From NCBI GenBank assembly GCA_963738365.1, contig CAVTWH010000008.1, positions 186,001 through 250,000 of the forward strand: a DNA stretch of 64,000 bases, given 5' to 3'. The notes below the pieces were generated by a model. That model was not told the origin of the DNA and did no database searches. It saw nothing but the letters and a program-made list of their open reading frames with translations. Shown one piece after another: positions 24,190-31,859 of this stretch (positions are counted from its first letter, which is position 1; each line of letters opens with the position of its first letter). Origin of the DNA: CAVTWH01 sp963738365 (GTDB lineage: Bacteria; Actinomycetota; Actinomycetes; Mycobacteriales; Micromonosporaceae). Both the position numbers and the translations under genes were made by a program.

Positions 24190-24819
24190 ATGGAGCGAAC
24201 GGATCAGGTGGTGGCGCTCGACGCGAGCGTCATTTTCGCCGACCCGATGTGGTCGTTGTTCGACGTAGTAGGCGCCGACGCGGGCCGTTCAGCGCACGCT
24301 ATCGCGGCGATCTTCCACTACGAGTTCGCCGTCAACCTGTGGTCCGGCCGCCTGGCCGAGGAGCAGTTCTGGGCGCTGTTCACCGACCGGGTCGGGTTGG
24401 CGGCGACGTCGCCTCGCTGGCGAACGACGGTGCTGGACGCGGTGGAGGAGCTGCCCGGGTTCCGGATGTTGCCGAGCCTGGCCGGTCGGTGTGAGCTCTG
24501 GCTGGTCGCCAATCATCGCCATGAGTGGCTCGGCCCGATCCTGCACTCGACGGGAGCCGTGCGGTATCTGGATCGGAAATTCATCTCCAGCCGGACTGGA
24601 CTCGTGCAGCCGCAGCCGGCCACGTATCAGCACCTGCGACGCCTCAACAGCGGCCGTCCCGTCCTGTTCGTCGGCGGCACTGCCGCCCATGCCGCCGGTG
24701 CCCGGGCCGCTGGCATGAGTGCAGTCGTCGCCGACACCGCCGGGCAGTGGAGGCCAGCCGTTCAGGAATGGGTTGGATCGCGTCCGCGCAGGTCAGTCGT
24801 TCTGAGCTCCGGGCGATGA
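24190..24819 (+). CDS. HAD-superfamily protein with degenerate active site
   Basis: A 209-residue protein with the overall pattern of subfamily IA HAD phosphatases, including the cap (EFAVNLWSGRLAEEQFWALF) and core. The catalytic motifs are altered. Motif I is DAS at 11-13 instead of DxD. Motif II has ANH at 107-109 where S/T-N-H is usual. Motif III has Gln140 in GLVQPQP in place of the Lys in GLxKPDP. Motif IV is FVGGT (160-164) instead of FVDD. It is therefore probably not an active phosphatase and may sense a ligand or support the kinase encoded next. The start has GAGGAGG upstream; its stop overlaps the kinase ATG. Confidence 0.75.
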   Translation: MERTDQVVALDASVIFADPMWSLFDVVGADAGRSAHAIAAIFHYEFAVNLWSGRLAEEQFWALFTDRVGLAATSPRWRTTVLDAVEELPGFRMLPSLAGRCELWLVANHRHEWLGPILHSTGAVRYLDRKFISSRTGLVQPQPATYQHLRRLNSGRPVLFVGGTAAHAAGARAAGMSAVVADTAGQWRPAVQEWVGSRPRRSVVLSSGR

Positions 24820-25517
24820 GCGCCGTAACCGCGCCTGCCGCGAAACGCTTCGGACTCAATGAGCGAGGAGAAGCCAACTTCATGCACTCAGCCGACAACA
24901 TCCCTCACCCGCGAAGGCGCCGAGGCCGGTTCGTCGTCCTCGAGGGATTGAGTGCCGTCGGTAAGAGCACCGTCGCCCCGGTCGCGGCGCGGCTCTTGGG
25001 CGCCGAGTTCATCCCCACCCTGCCGGCCTGGCTGGCCGACACCCGCCAGCGGATCGACTCCACGCGCGTCACGGCAGCCCGCCTGCACTTCTGGATGATG
25101 TGCAACTACGCCGCTGCCGACGTGATCGACGCGACCCTGGCCTCCGGACGCGACGTCGTCGTCGAAAGCTACTTCTACCGAACGTTGGCCACCCACACGG
25201 CCATCGGCATCGTCAACCCGCCCGAGATCAACTGGCGCACGGTCCCGTATCCCGACCTGGCGTTGCTGCTCACCGTCGACGAGCAGGTCCGACAGGAGCG
25301 ACTCGAGTTGCGACGCGGCACCGGTAAGTACACCTACTGGACGTCGTCTGAGGAATCCAACGTTTCGGCGACGGTCGCCGCGTACGCCTCGTTCGGTTTG
25401 CCGGCCCTCGACACCACCGGTTGTACCCCCGCAGAGATTGCCGGTGAGATCGCCATCTTGCTCAGCCGTACCGCACTGCAGCATCCCGACCACCGAGGAG
25501 ACGTCCGCCATGCTTGA
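24816..25517 (+). CDS. P-loop kinase resembling thymidylate kinase
   Basis: A 233-residue nucleotide kinase-like protein. Walker A is GLSAVGKST at 44-52. VVVESYFYRT (about 110-119) sits where thymidylate kinases have the DR(Y/F) segment. RQERLELRRGTGKYTYW resembles the arginine-rich LID. It should phosphorylate a small molecule, perhaps a nucleotide, but the differences from true Tmk leave the substrate open. ATG 24816 overlaps the HAD stop. An alternative ATG at 24882 has GAGGAG upstream, so the N-terminal 22 residues are uncertain. It overlaps the radical SAM gene by eight bases. Confidence 0.75.
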   Translation: MSAVTAPAAKRFGLNERGEANFMHSADNIPHPRRRRGRFVVLEGLSAVGKSTVAPVAARLLGAEFIPTLPAWLADTRQRIDSTRVTAARLHFWMMCNYAAADVIDATLASGRDVVVESYFYRTLATHTAIGIVNPPEINWRTVPYPDLALLLTVDEQVRQERLELRRGTGKYTYWTSSEESNVSATVAAYASFGLPALDTTGCTPAEIAGEIAILLSRTALQHPDHRGDVRHA

Positions 25518-26418
25518 AAGCGCCGCCGGGATCACCCACATTCGGATGCTGTACCTCCAACTGCTCTACCGCTGCAACTTCTCCTGCAAGCACTGCTTTC
25601 ACGGGGACCTACTGGCCAGCCGTGACTCCTTCACCGCCGAGCAGGCCACGGCGATGATCGATCACTTCCAAACGACGTACTTCCTACAAGCCGTGACGCT
25701 CCTGGGCGGCGAGCCGCTGCTCTACCCGGACCTTGCTGCGGTCGCACGGCACGCCAAGGCGCGCGGACTCGGTGTGGAGATCTGCACCAACGGCCACCCC
25801 GGATTCCGCGAACGCCTCCGTCAGGTCGCCCCTTACCTCGACAAGTTTCGCGTTTCACTCGACGGTTTGCGCGCCAACCACGACTCCATCCGCCAACGCG
25901 GTAGCTTCGACGGCGCTCTGCAAATGATCGACGTTGCCCGTGGCATGGGCATTCCCGCCGGGGCCACAATGACCGTCACCGAGCGCAACCTCGACGATGT
26001 CGTGCCGCTGGCCGTGCTCCTGCAGGAGCGCGGCGTCGGAGAGCTTAAGCTGCACTGCCTCCGCATCGTCGGCAATGCGACGAGCCATGCCGACATGCAG
26101 ATGCCCGATCCGGTCCGCTTCCCCGGCCTGCACGAGGCAATCCAGGCGGCGGGGCTCGACCTCACGGTGCTGTACGACTCCGATCTCGCACCGGCACGCC
26201 GCGCTGACCCGGTGCCACGGCGTCGTCAGACTGGGCGCATCGATCGCATCGAGTCCGACCCGCGAGGGGGCCTTACCTTCTCCTGCAAAGCTTCCGGTCA
26301 CAACATCAACTCATTCCGCTGGGACAAGGACCACGAGATCATCCGCCACGAGCCCACGGCGGCGGACGAGCTCGCACTGGGGGTACCTGACGTCATCTAC
26401 CAAACGGCCGTCGCCTGA
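25510..26418 (+). CDS. Radical SAM enzyme
   Basis: A 302-residue radical S-adenosylmethionine enzyme. Cys22, Cys26 and Cys29 in RCNFSCKHCFH bind the 4Fe-4S cluster, and GGEP at 66-69 contacts AdoMet. RVSLDGLRANHDSIRQRGSF is the usual block of the PqqE/anaerobic-sulfatase-maturase-like subgroup. No SPASM or second cluster is present, since the C-terminus has only isolated Cys. The reaction and substrate are unknown. ATG 25510 has GAGGAGA about nine bases upstream and overlaps the kinase end. Overlaps through HAD, kinase and radical SAM show tight co-expression. Confidence 0.88.
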   Translation: MLESAAGITHIRMLYLQLLYRCNFSCKHCFHGDLLASRDSFTAEQATAMIDHFQTTYFLQAVTLLGGEPLLYPDLAAVARHAKARGLGVEICTNGHPGFRERLRQVAPYLDKFRVSLDGLRANHDSIRQRGSFDGALQMIDVARGMGIPAGATMTVTERNLDDVVPLAVLLQERGVGELKLHCLRIVGNATSHADMQMPDPVRFPGLHEAIQAAGLDLTVLYDSDLAPARRADPVPRRRQTGRIDRIESDPRGGLTFSCKASGHNINSFRWDKDHEIIRHEPTAADELALGVPDVIYQTAVA

Positions 26419-26524
26419 CAGGCCGAGCGGCACCCACACGAATCCCCACCCTGGATCCGTACCGTCGAGCCAAGATGGAGTCTCGACGACCACACCCGGC
26501 TTCCGCCGGCGAAAGGAAGACCCT

Positions 26525-27085
26525 GTGAAGCCCGAATACGAAGCGCGTTTCCTTGACATCGACCCCAGCACGATCACCGCGCGCCTCAGCGCCTGCGGCG
26601 GACGGCAGGTCATGCCCCGCACGCTGATGCGCCGCATCGTGTTCGTCAAGGACGACATCGACGCCCGCGGCGGCTGGTTGCGCCTACGCCAGCAGGGCGA
26701 ACGAACCTTCCTCACCTACAAGCAGGTCGCCCACGACGGCCCCTCGTCCATCGACAGCATCCTCGAAGCCGAGACCGAGGTCGTCGACTTCCAGAACACC
26801 CGCACCCTCCTCGAAGCGATGGGCTACACCGCCAAGCGCTACCAGGAGAACTACCGCGAAGAATGGAAACTCGACGGCGTCACCTACGACATCGACACCT
26901 GGCCCGGCCTGCCCACCTACCTCGAAATCGAAGGCACGAACGAGCAAGCCGTCCACCAGGCCGCCGTCGCGCTCGACCTGGACCCGAACCATGCCTCATA
27001 CGGCAGCGTGGACGAGGTCTACCTCCAGGTCCTCGGCCGCGACATCCTCGCCGAGTCGTCGCTGACCTTCGCCCCCGCCGACTGA
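26525..27085 (+). CDS. CYTH-domain protein (class IV adenylate cyclase-like)
   Basis: A 186-residue triphosphate-tunnel protein. The N-terminal EYEAR (E4, E6) matches the ExExK/R signature that binds metal and triphosphate. Alternating acidic and basic strands follow (WLRLRQQG; TYKQV; EAETEV; YREEWKLDGVTYDIDTWPGLPTYLEIEG). Family members are cAMP-forming cyclases, thiamine-triphosphatases or inorganic triphosphatases. GTG 26525 has GAAAGGAAG about nine bases upstream. It follows the radical SAM gene by 106 bases on the same strand and closes the cassette. Confidence 0.82.
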   Translation: MKPEYEARFLDIDPSTITARLSACGGRQVMPRTLMRRIVFVKDDIDARGGWLRLRQQGERTFLTYKQVAHDGPSSIDSILEAETEVVDFQNTRTLLEAMGYTAKRYQENYREEWKLDGVTYDIDTWPGLPTYLEIEGTNEQAVHQAAVALDLDPNHASYGSVDEVYLQVLGRDILAESSLTFAPAD

Positions 27086-27965
27086 CGAAGGCATGGCGCC
27101 CAGGCCGCGCCGCACGCTGCCACCATGTGGTCGGTGCAATTACCTACGCGCGGCCGGGGCTGCCACCCACCGGAAAGCCAATCCAGTCACATATCCACCG
27201 ATATCCTGGATACATCCGGCCTCTCGTCATCTGAAACCGCATTGACGTGATGCCGATGATCTTGCTCAGATATTCGTACCCATGCAGCTGATCAGCTTCC
27301 CAGCGGGGTCGGCACGACGATTCGCTCATACAGCGTCGTCGGGTTCGCGGCCTACGGAGGCGACGATCGGCTGACATCGGGGCCGGCCACCGACAATTGG
27401 GCGGACCTCTTCTGGAGGGACCGACGTCGGGCGAGTTGAGCCTCGATGTCTGGCGTGCAGCCTGTTGCGACACGCAGGACGGTGCGCGGCGTCAGCCGCA
27501 CCCCTTCCGTCGTCCGCTACGGCTGTGTGCTTGGCATCGTTGGTGCTCCTCGCGGCCGGCCTGTCACTAGTAGCGCCGTGATTGAGCTCCTTGGTCACGG
27601 CGCTTTGCCGTGTCCAACTGCTGCCCCGAGCTGGGCCCCGGGCAGCACCCGCCACCGCCGCTTCCGACCGCACGCCCCGTCCGCGACGCCTTCCTTGGAG
27701 TTCGTCTTGTTCGCCCTGCGTCTTCACGTCCTCAACCTGTTCGTCTCCCAACTCCTTCGTCAGTCCGCCCCGACCTGCATTGCCAGAGCTCAGCTTGCCC
27801 CCAATCCGGGTGGCCGTCTCGGCGCCCGCGTGGATCACCGTGTTCGCACGGGCACCCGCATGGGCTGCCGCGTCGGCCGAAGCCGCAGCGTACGGCGGCT
27901 GTCTGGGATGTCTGTCGTGCTCAGACAGACCCTCACGGTCTTCGGTCTCTCCCCCGGGGTGGATC
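27086..27965. other. 880-bp stretch without a recognisable gene
   Basis: Several frames are open here but none has actinomycete codon usage together with a start and a known family. One short frame near 27310-27430 reads like a coding remnant (VVGFAAYGGDDRL, then ATDNWADLFW) but has no start codon. The stretch probably holds decayed mobile-element genes, since a transfer or replication gene is usual upstream of replication-relaxation genes. Confidence 0.35.
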
Positions 27966-28847
27966 ATGCCGTCCGCTGATCCGGTGCTGATGGTCCAGTC
28001 CCGGTTGACCGACCGCGACTGGACGCTGCTGGAGTGGCTCGCCGATCACGGCGTCCTGACCAGCGACCAGATCGCCCACGCCCTGTTCCCGTCGCTGGAC
28101 GCCTGCCAACGCCGCCTCCAGACCCTGCACCACGCCGGGGTCCTCGGCCGGTTCCGCCCCCAACGGTGGGAAGGCGGCTCCTACCCCTACCACTACGTCT
28201 TGGAACACCTCGGCGCCGAACTCGTCGCGGCGCAACGCGGCGAGGCGATGCCCCGGCGGACCGCCGCCCGGCAACGACGCCTGCACCTGACCACCAAGGC
28301 GAACCTGTCCCACAAACTCGGCATCAACGGCTTCTTCACCGACCTCGCCGGGCACGCCCGCACTCACCCTGGCGCGGACCTGACCGGCTGGCGCCCCGCG
28401 TCGGCCTTCCACCGGGACGGGGCGTTCGGCAAGCCGGGCGACGACCCGATGTCCATGTTGTCCCGGCCTCGCGTCCGGCCGGACGCTGCCGGCGTCTGGA
28501 CCGAGCACGGGACAACGGTCGAGTTCTGGCTGGAGTACGACACCGGGACCGAAGCCCTCACCGTCCTGGTCGGCAAGATGCGCGACTACCAGGACCTCGC
28601 CACCGCCTACCAGCGGGTTCGACCGGTCCTGTTCAGCCTGCCGAGCGCCGACCGGGAGCGGAACCTGCACAGCCGCCTCGCGGAGGCCGGGATCTGGCAC
28701 CCGGCCGCCACCGTCGCCCGTGACAGCCTGCCTGCGGGCGCGTCGGTCGCGGACGCGGTGTGGTGGCCGACCTGCCGCCGTGGCGGGCGACAGCGCCTCA
28801 CCGGCCTCGCCACCCTGATGACCGACGACGACGGCGGCGCCCCATGA
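27966..28847 (+). CDS. Replication-relaxation family protein
   Basis: A 293-residue protein of the actinomycete replication-relaxation family, found on integrative elements and plasmids. LTDRDWTLLEWLADHGVLTS and QIAHALFPS form an N-terminal winged helix. VEFWLEYDTGTEAL, followed by an R-rich C-terminus, matches the nuclease-like half of the family, related to relaxases. ATG 27966 is chosen because the winged helix begins just after it. It probably acts in DNA processing for replication or transfer of the island. A cluster of GGACAT repeats lies immediately downstream. Confidence 0.78.
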   Translation: MPSADPVLMVQSRLTDRDWTLLEWLADHGVLTSDQIAHALFPSLDACQRRLQTLHHAGVLGRFRPQRWEGGSYPYHYVLEHLGAELVAAQRGEAMPRRTAARQRRLHLTTKANLSHKLGINGFFTDLAGHARTHPGADLTGWRPASAFHRDGAFGKPGDDPMSMLSRPRVRPDAAGVWTEHGTTVEFWLEYDTGTEALTVLVGKMRDYQDLATAYQRVRPVLFSLPSADRERNLHSRLAEAGIWHPAATVARDSLPAGASVADAVWWPTCRRGGRQRLTGLATLMTDDDGGAP

Positions 28848-28893
28848 CATGGCCCATCAGCTCCGGACCGGGTGTCCACACCGCCGAACCCGT

Positions 28894-29078
28894 GACATGT
28901 CCGCTCCCGGCAACCGCGCGAGCTGATCCGGACATGGACACCGGCCGCCCGGACATCCGCGGCCCACGGCAGCGGACATGTCCGCCCGGCGTTCTCCGGT
29001 GCCGGGCACCGCCCGACAGGTATGTCCGCGCCGCCAACCCGTGTCCGTACATCCCGGAGAGGGAGTGACAGACATCCG
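28894..29078. repeat. Cluster of GGACAT/ATGTCC repeats (iteron-like)
   Basis: Within 185 bp the hexamer GGACAT, its complement ATGTCC or one-mismatch forms occur at about 28894, 28929, 28950, 28973, 29022, 29042 and 29071. The copy at 28973-28984 is a perfect palindrome, CGGACATGTCCG. The cluster sits between the replication-relaxation gene and the recombinase gene and has no plausible gene over it. It could be an origin, a transfer-origin site or a multi-site operator. Confidence 0.5.
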
Positions 29079-29083
29079 CTCTC

Positions 29084-29461
29084 TTGAATGTGGTCGCGGC
29101 GACAGCGACCAGAGGTACCATCCGCCGCCTTGCCGTACTGACCGAAAGGAATGCCGATGACATCAATCCTCCTACCCCCGCCAAGAACTGTGCGTCATGG
29201 AGGAAAGTGGCTACCACGCCCAATCCAGAAAAACCGGTCCGGAGCTATCCTGACCACCACCAAAACGGTGCCGCGCAAACCACAGGAAAGCGCGGTACGG
29301 AAACGCCGAGTCAACGCCCGGCGAAATCCATTGCCATTCCGATACGCATCGCGCGGATCGACACCGCCCTGATGACCCCCGACGAACTCGACGCCGCGAG
29401 CAAAGCCCTCGGCCTGCTCCTTCACCACTACTGGCAACGCCAGCACGACCTCGCCGGCTGA
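29084..29461 (+). CDS. Small hypothetical protein upstream of the recombinase
   Basis: A 125-codon frame whose C-terminal part (IARIDTALMTPDELDAASKA, then LGLLLHHYWQRQ) resembles the short proteins often found just before serine recombinases in actinomycete elements. The N-terminal half looks non-coding and the true start is unclear. A well-placed ribosome site (GAAAGGA) before ATG 29157 opens a different frame that stops at 29372. I can support only the C-terminal 35-40 residues. The function is unknown. Confidence 0.4.
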   Translation: MNVVAATATRGTIRRLAVLTERNADDINPPTPAKNCASWRKVATTPNPEKPVRSYPDHHQNGAAQTTGKRGTETPSQRPAKSIAIPIRIARIDTALMTPDELDAASKALGLLLHHYWQRQHDLAG

Positions 29462-29580
29462 ACCACCCAGCCCCAACCGCGCCGGCTCCTCCGTCGGCGG
29501 CGACTCATCACCTGGTGGCGGCCCCAGCCCGGGGCCGCCACCACCCGCCCTCACCCCTTACGCAAGGAGCAACACGGCTG

Positions 29581-31212
29581 ATGACAGGCCAACGAACCCC
29601 ACCACGACGGCGCGGACGCGCCGCCCGCCCCACCGACGACATCGCCGAACGCACCGGCCCGTGCCGGGTCGCCGTCTACATCCGACGCTCCACCGACGAC
29701 GAACACCAACCGTTCTCCCTCGACGCCCAACGCGCCGCCCTGCAGAAACACGTCAACGGCAAAGACGGCTGGACCATCGTCGCCGAATTCGAAGACGACG
29801 CTTCCGGCGCCACCACCGAACGGCCCGGCCTCCAGAAGGCCCTCCAAGCCGCCCGCGCCGGAATGTACGACGTCCTCCTCGTCTACCGACTCGACCGCTT
29901 CAGCCGCAGCGTCGCCAATCTCCTCGCCCTCATCACGCAACTCGAAGACGCCCACGTACGTTTCTCCTCCGCCACCGAACCCGTCGACACCGGCGGCCCC
30001 TTCGGGCGCATGATGCTGCAACAGCTCGCCGTCTTCGCCGAATTCGAACGCAACATCATCATCGACCGCGTCAAAAGCGGCATGGTTGCAAAAGCCGGAA
30101 AAGGAAAGTGGGCCGGCGGCACCCGCCCCTACGGCTACAACGTCGCCCCCGACACCCACCGCCTCGTCGTCAACCCCGACGAGGCACCCATCCTGCGCGA
30201 CGTGTTCCGCCTCTACACCGAGCAACGCCTCGGCACCCGTGCCATCGCTCAAACCCTCAACGACCGCGGCGTCCGCAGCCGCACCGGCAAACCGTGGTCC
30301 GGGCAGAACGTCAACCGCATCCTCGACAACCCCGCGTACATCGGTGACATCGCCTACGGCGACGTCCTCGTCCCCGACGCCCACGAACCCCTTATCGACC
30401 GCGGCACCTTCACCGCCGCCCAGAAGATCATCGAAGCCCGCGGCGACACCCAAACCCAGCGAGCCATGAGCCACTCGGATTACTTCCTCACCGGTCTGCT
30501 GATCTGCCCCGACTGCGGACAGCGCTACATCGGCACCTCCGCCAACGGACGCACCCGCCGCTACCGGTACTACACCTGCTTCACCCAGACCCGGTACGGC
30601 AAAGCCTCACCCTGCAAAGCCCCACGACTCAACGCCGATGAACTCGACACCCTCATCCTCGCCGAGCTCAACACGTTCTACGCCCGCGCCGACACCGTCC
30701 TCATCGCCATGATCCGCGACGCCCTCACCCACCACGCCGACACCGACGCCGACCGGCATGCCGAGCTCGCCGCCGTCGCCGCCCAGCTCACCACCACCGA
30801 GAACGCCATCAACCGGTACCACACCGCTTTCGAAAGCGGCGCCATGGACGACACGACCGCCGGACCCCGCATCCGCGACCTGCGCCAACAGGCCGCCCAA
30901 CTCCACGCCCGCCACGCCCAACTCCAGGCCGACATCGCTGCCGAACCGGAACTGCCCGACCCCGACACACTCGCCCACGTACGGCGCTACCTACACAAGG
31001 TCATGGCCTCCGGCAGCACAGCCGCCCGCAAGGCAGCCATCGAGACGCTCATCGCCGGAGTCCAACTCACCGATCAAGGAGCCATCCCCATGTTCAAGAT
31101 CCCCCGCGAAACGACGCTGCCCCCGTCCGACCCGGACGCGGGCAGCATCGAAGAGGGTTCACCGGTTCGCACAATGGTGCGGTCGGTGGGCCGCCAGGGA
31201 CTCGAACCCTGA
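29581..31212 (+). CDS. Large serine recombinase (integrase)
   Basis: A 543-residue site-specific recombinase. The resolvase domain begins VAVYIRRSTDDE with the nucleophile Ser in RRS, and VYRLDRFSRS carries the conserved arginines. The recombinase domain (GGTRPYGY to RTGKPWSGQNVNRIL) and a zinc ribbon (CPDCGQRY with a later C…C pair) follow, then a coiled coil. ATG 29581 has AAGGAG about 12 bases upstream. The last codons (SVGRQGLEP, stop at 31210-31212) read into the 3' half of the tRNA-Lys gene, so the gene end was set by integration there. It should catalyse integration and excision of the island. Confidence 0.88.
   Translation: MTGQRTPPRRRGRAARPTDDIAERTGPCRVAVYIRRSTDDEHQPFSLDAQRAALQKHVNGKDGWTIVAEFEDDASGATTERPGLQKALQAARAGMYDVLLVYRLDRFSRSVANLLALITQLEDAHVRFSSATEPVDTGGPFGRMMLQQLAVFAEFERNIIIDRVKSGMVAKAGKGKWAGGTRPYGYNVAPDTHRLVVNPDEAPILRDVFRLYTEQRLGTRAIAQTLNDRGVRSRTGKPWSGQNVNRILDNPAYIGDIAYGDVLVPDAHEPLIDRGTFTAAQKIIEARGDTQTQRAMSHSDYFLTGLLICPDCGQRYIGTSANGRTRRYRYYTCFTQTRYGKASPCKAPRLNADELDTLILAELNTFYARADTVLIAMIRDALTHHADTDADRHAELAAVAAQLTTTENAINRYHTAFESGAMDDTTAGPRIRDLRQQAAQLHARHAQLQADIAAEPELPDPDTLAHVRRYLHKVMASGSTAARKAAIETLIAGVQLTDQGAIPMFKIPRETTLPPSDPDAGSIEEGSPVRTMVRSVGRQGLEP
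31187..31212. other. Probable attachment site region at the tRNA-Lys 3' end
   Basis: The recombinase coding sequence and the tRNA share these bases. Integration into tRNA 3' ends normally restores the tRNA and leaves a partial copy at the other end of the element. The matching left copy is not found in the window, so the exact core is undefined. Confidence 0.45.
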
Positions 31213-31259
31213 ACCCGAAGATTAAAAGTCTCCTGCTCTGCCTGTTGAGCTAGCAGCCC
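31187..31259 (-). tRNA. tRNA-Lys (anticodon TTT)
   Basis: The minus strand folds into a complete cloverleaf of 73 bases. It has acceptor GGGCTGC/GCGGCCC with one G-U, D-stem GCTC/GAGC, anticodon stem GGAGA/TCTTC around CTTTTAA, and T-arm CAGGG-TTCGAGT-CCCTG, with A as discriminator. The anticodon TTT reads Lys AAA/AAG. CCA is not encoded. Its 3' half overlaps the end of the recombinase gene, marking it as the island's attachment target. Confidence 0.93.
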
Positions 31260-31337
31260 GTGGGACACAGGGTACCTGGCTGCCGCTGCGGGTTTCCGCC
31301 AGCCGGACCTGCCGCGGCACCGACCGGCGTCGGGGGA

Positions 31338-31811
31338 TCAGCCGGGGCAGGAGAGGTTGTCCTTGGCCGCCGTGACCGCGTTGTTGATCGCCGGCCCGGC
31401 CGTCTTCAGGGCCACCGCGACCGCTCCCAGCTTGGCCAGCGTGTTCATGTCGGACGCGCCGGCGATCAGGCTGGAGATCGTGTCGTGCAGCTGCTGGGCG
31501 GCGGCCGAGCCCTGCGTCATCAGGTTGCCGCCGAGATCGCTGACGGCGGTGGTCAGCGTGGCCCAGGCTGCCTGGGCGCCCTTGAGGTCACCCTTGCCGA
31601 CCTGGGCCTGCAGGTCGTCGGAGGACTGCTTGATCTTGGTGATGTCGGCGCAGGCGGCGTTCGCGGCGTTTGCGCTGGTGGCGGCGGGCGCCGGAGTGGT
31701 GCCGGGAGTGGCGCCGCCGCTGTCGGAGGAGTCGCCGCAGCCGGTGAGCAGCCCTGCGACGAGCAGGAGTCCAGCGGCAGTTGCCCCCAAGTGCCGGACA
31801 AATCGGGTCAT
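31338..31811 (-). CDS. Small lipoprotein of unknown function
   Basis: A 157-residue protein. Residues 1-25 form a lipoprotein signal (RHLGATAAGLLLVAGLLTGC) with lipobox LLTGC, so it should be anchored outside the membrane. A Ser/Ala/Thr-rich linker follows, then a helical Ala-rich region ending in a Cys (NLSCPG) that could pair with the Cys in ACADITK. No family recognised. It stands alone next to the tRNA. Confidence 0.75.
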   Translation of the reverse strand: MTRFVRHLGATAAGLLLVAGLLTGCGDSSDSGGATPGTTPAPAATSANAANAACADITKIKQSSDDLQAQVGKGDLKGAQAAWATLTTAVSDLGGNLMTQGSAAAQQLHDTISSLIAGASDMNTLAKLGAVAVALKTAGPAINNAVTAAKDNLSCPG

Positions 31812-31859
31812 TGGCTCAGCGTCCCACCCCGGCCCGTCGGGGGTGACCTTGATCGAGCC

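Noticed and set aside
25510..26418. Radical SAM gene as a prokaryotic viperin paired with a nucleotide kinase
   Set aside because: The CNFxCxxCFH segment and the kinase neighbour recall viperin. But LLGGEPLL and the SLDG…HDSIRQRGSF block are typical of PqqE/AnSME-like enzymes, and viperin-specific C-terminal features are not seen.
27326..27967. A 213-codon minus-strand frame before the replication-relaxation gene
   Set aside because: Composition is random and hydrophilic, there is no ribosome site, and no resemblance to a family. It lies opposite other equally poor frames.
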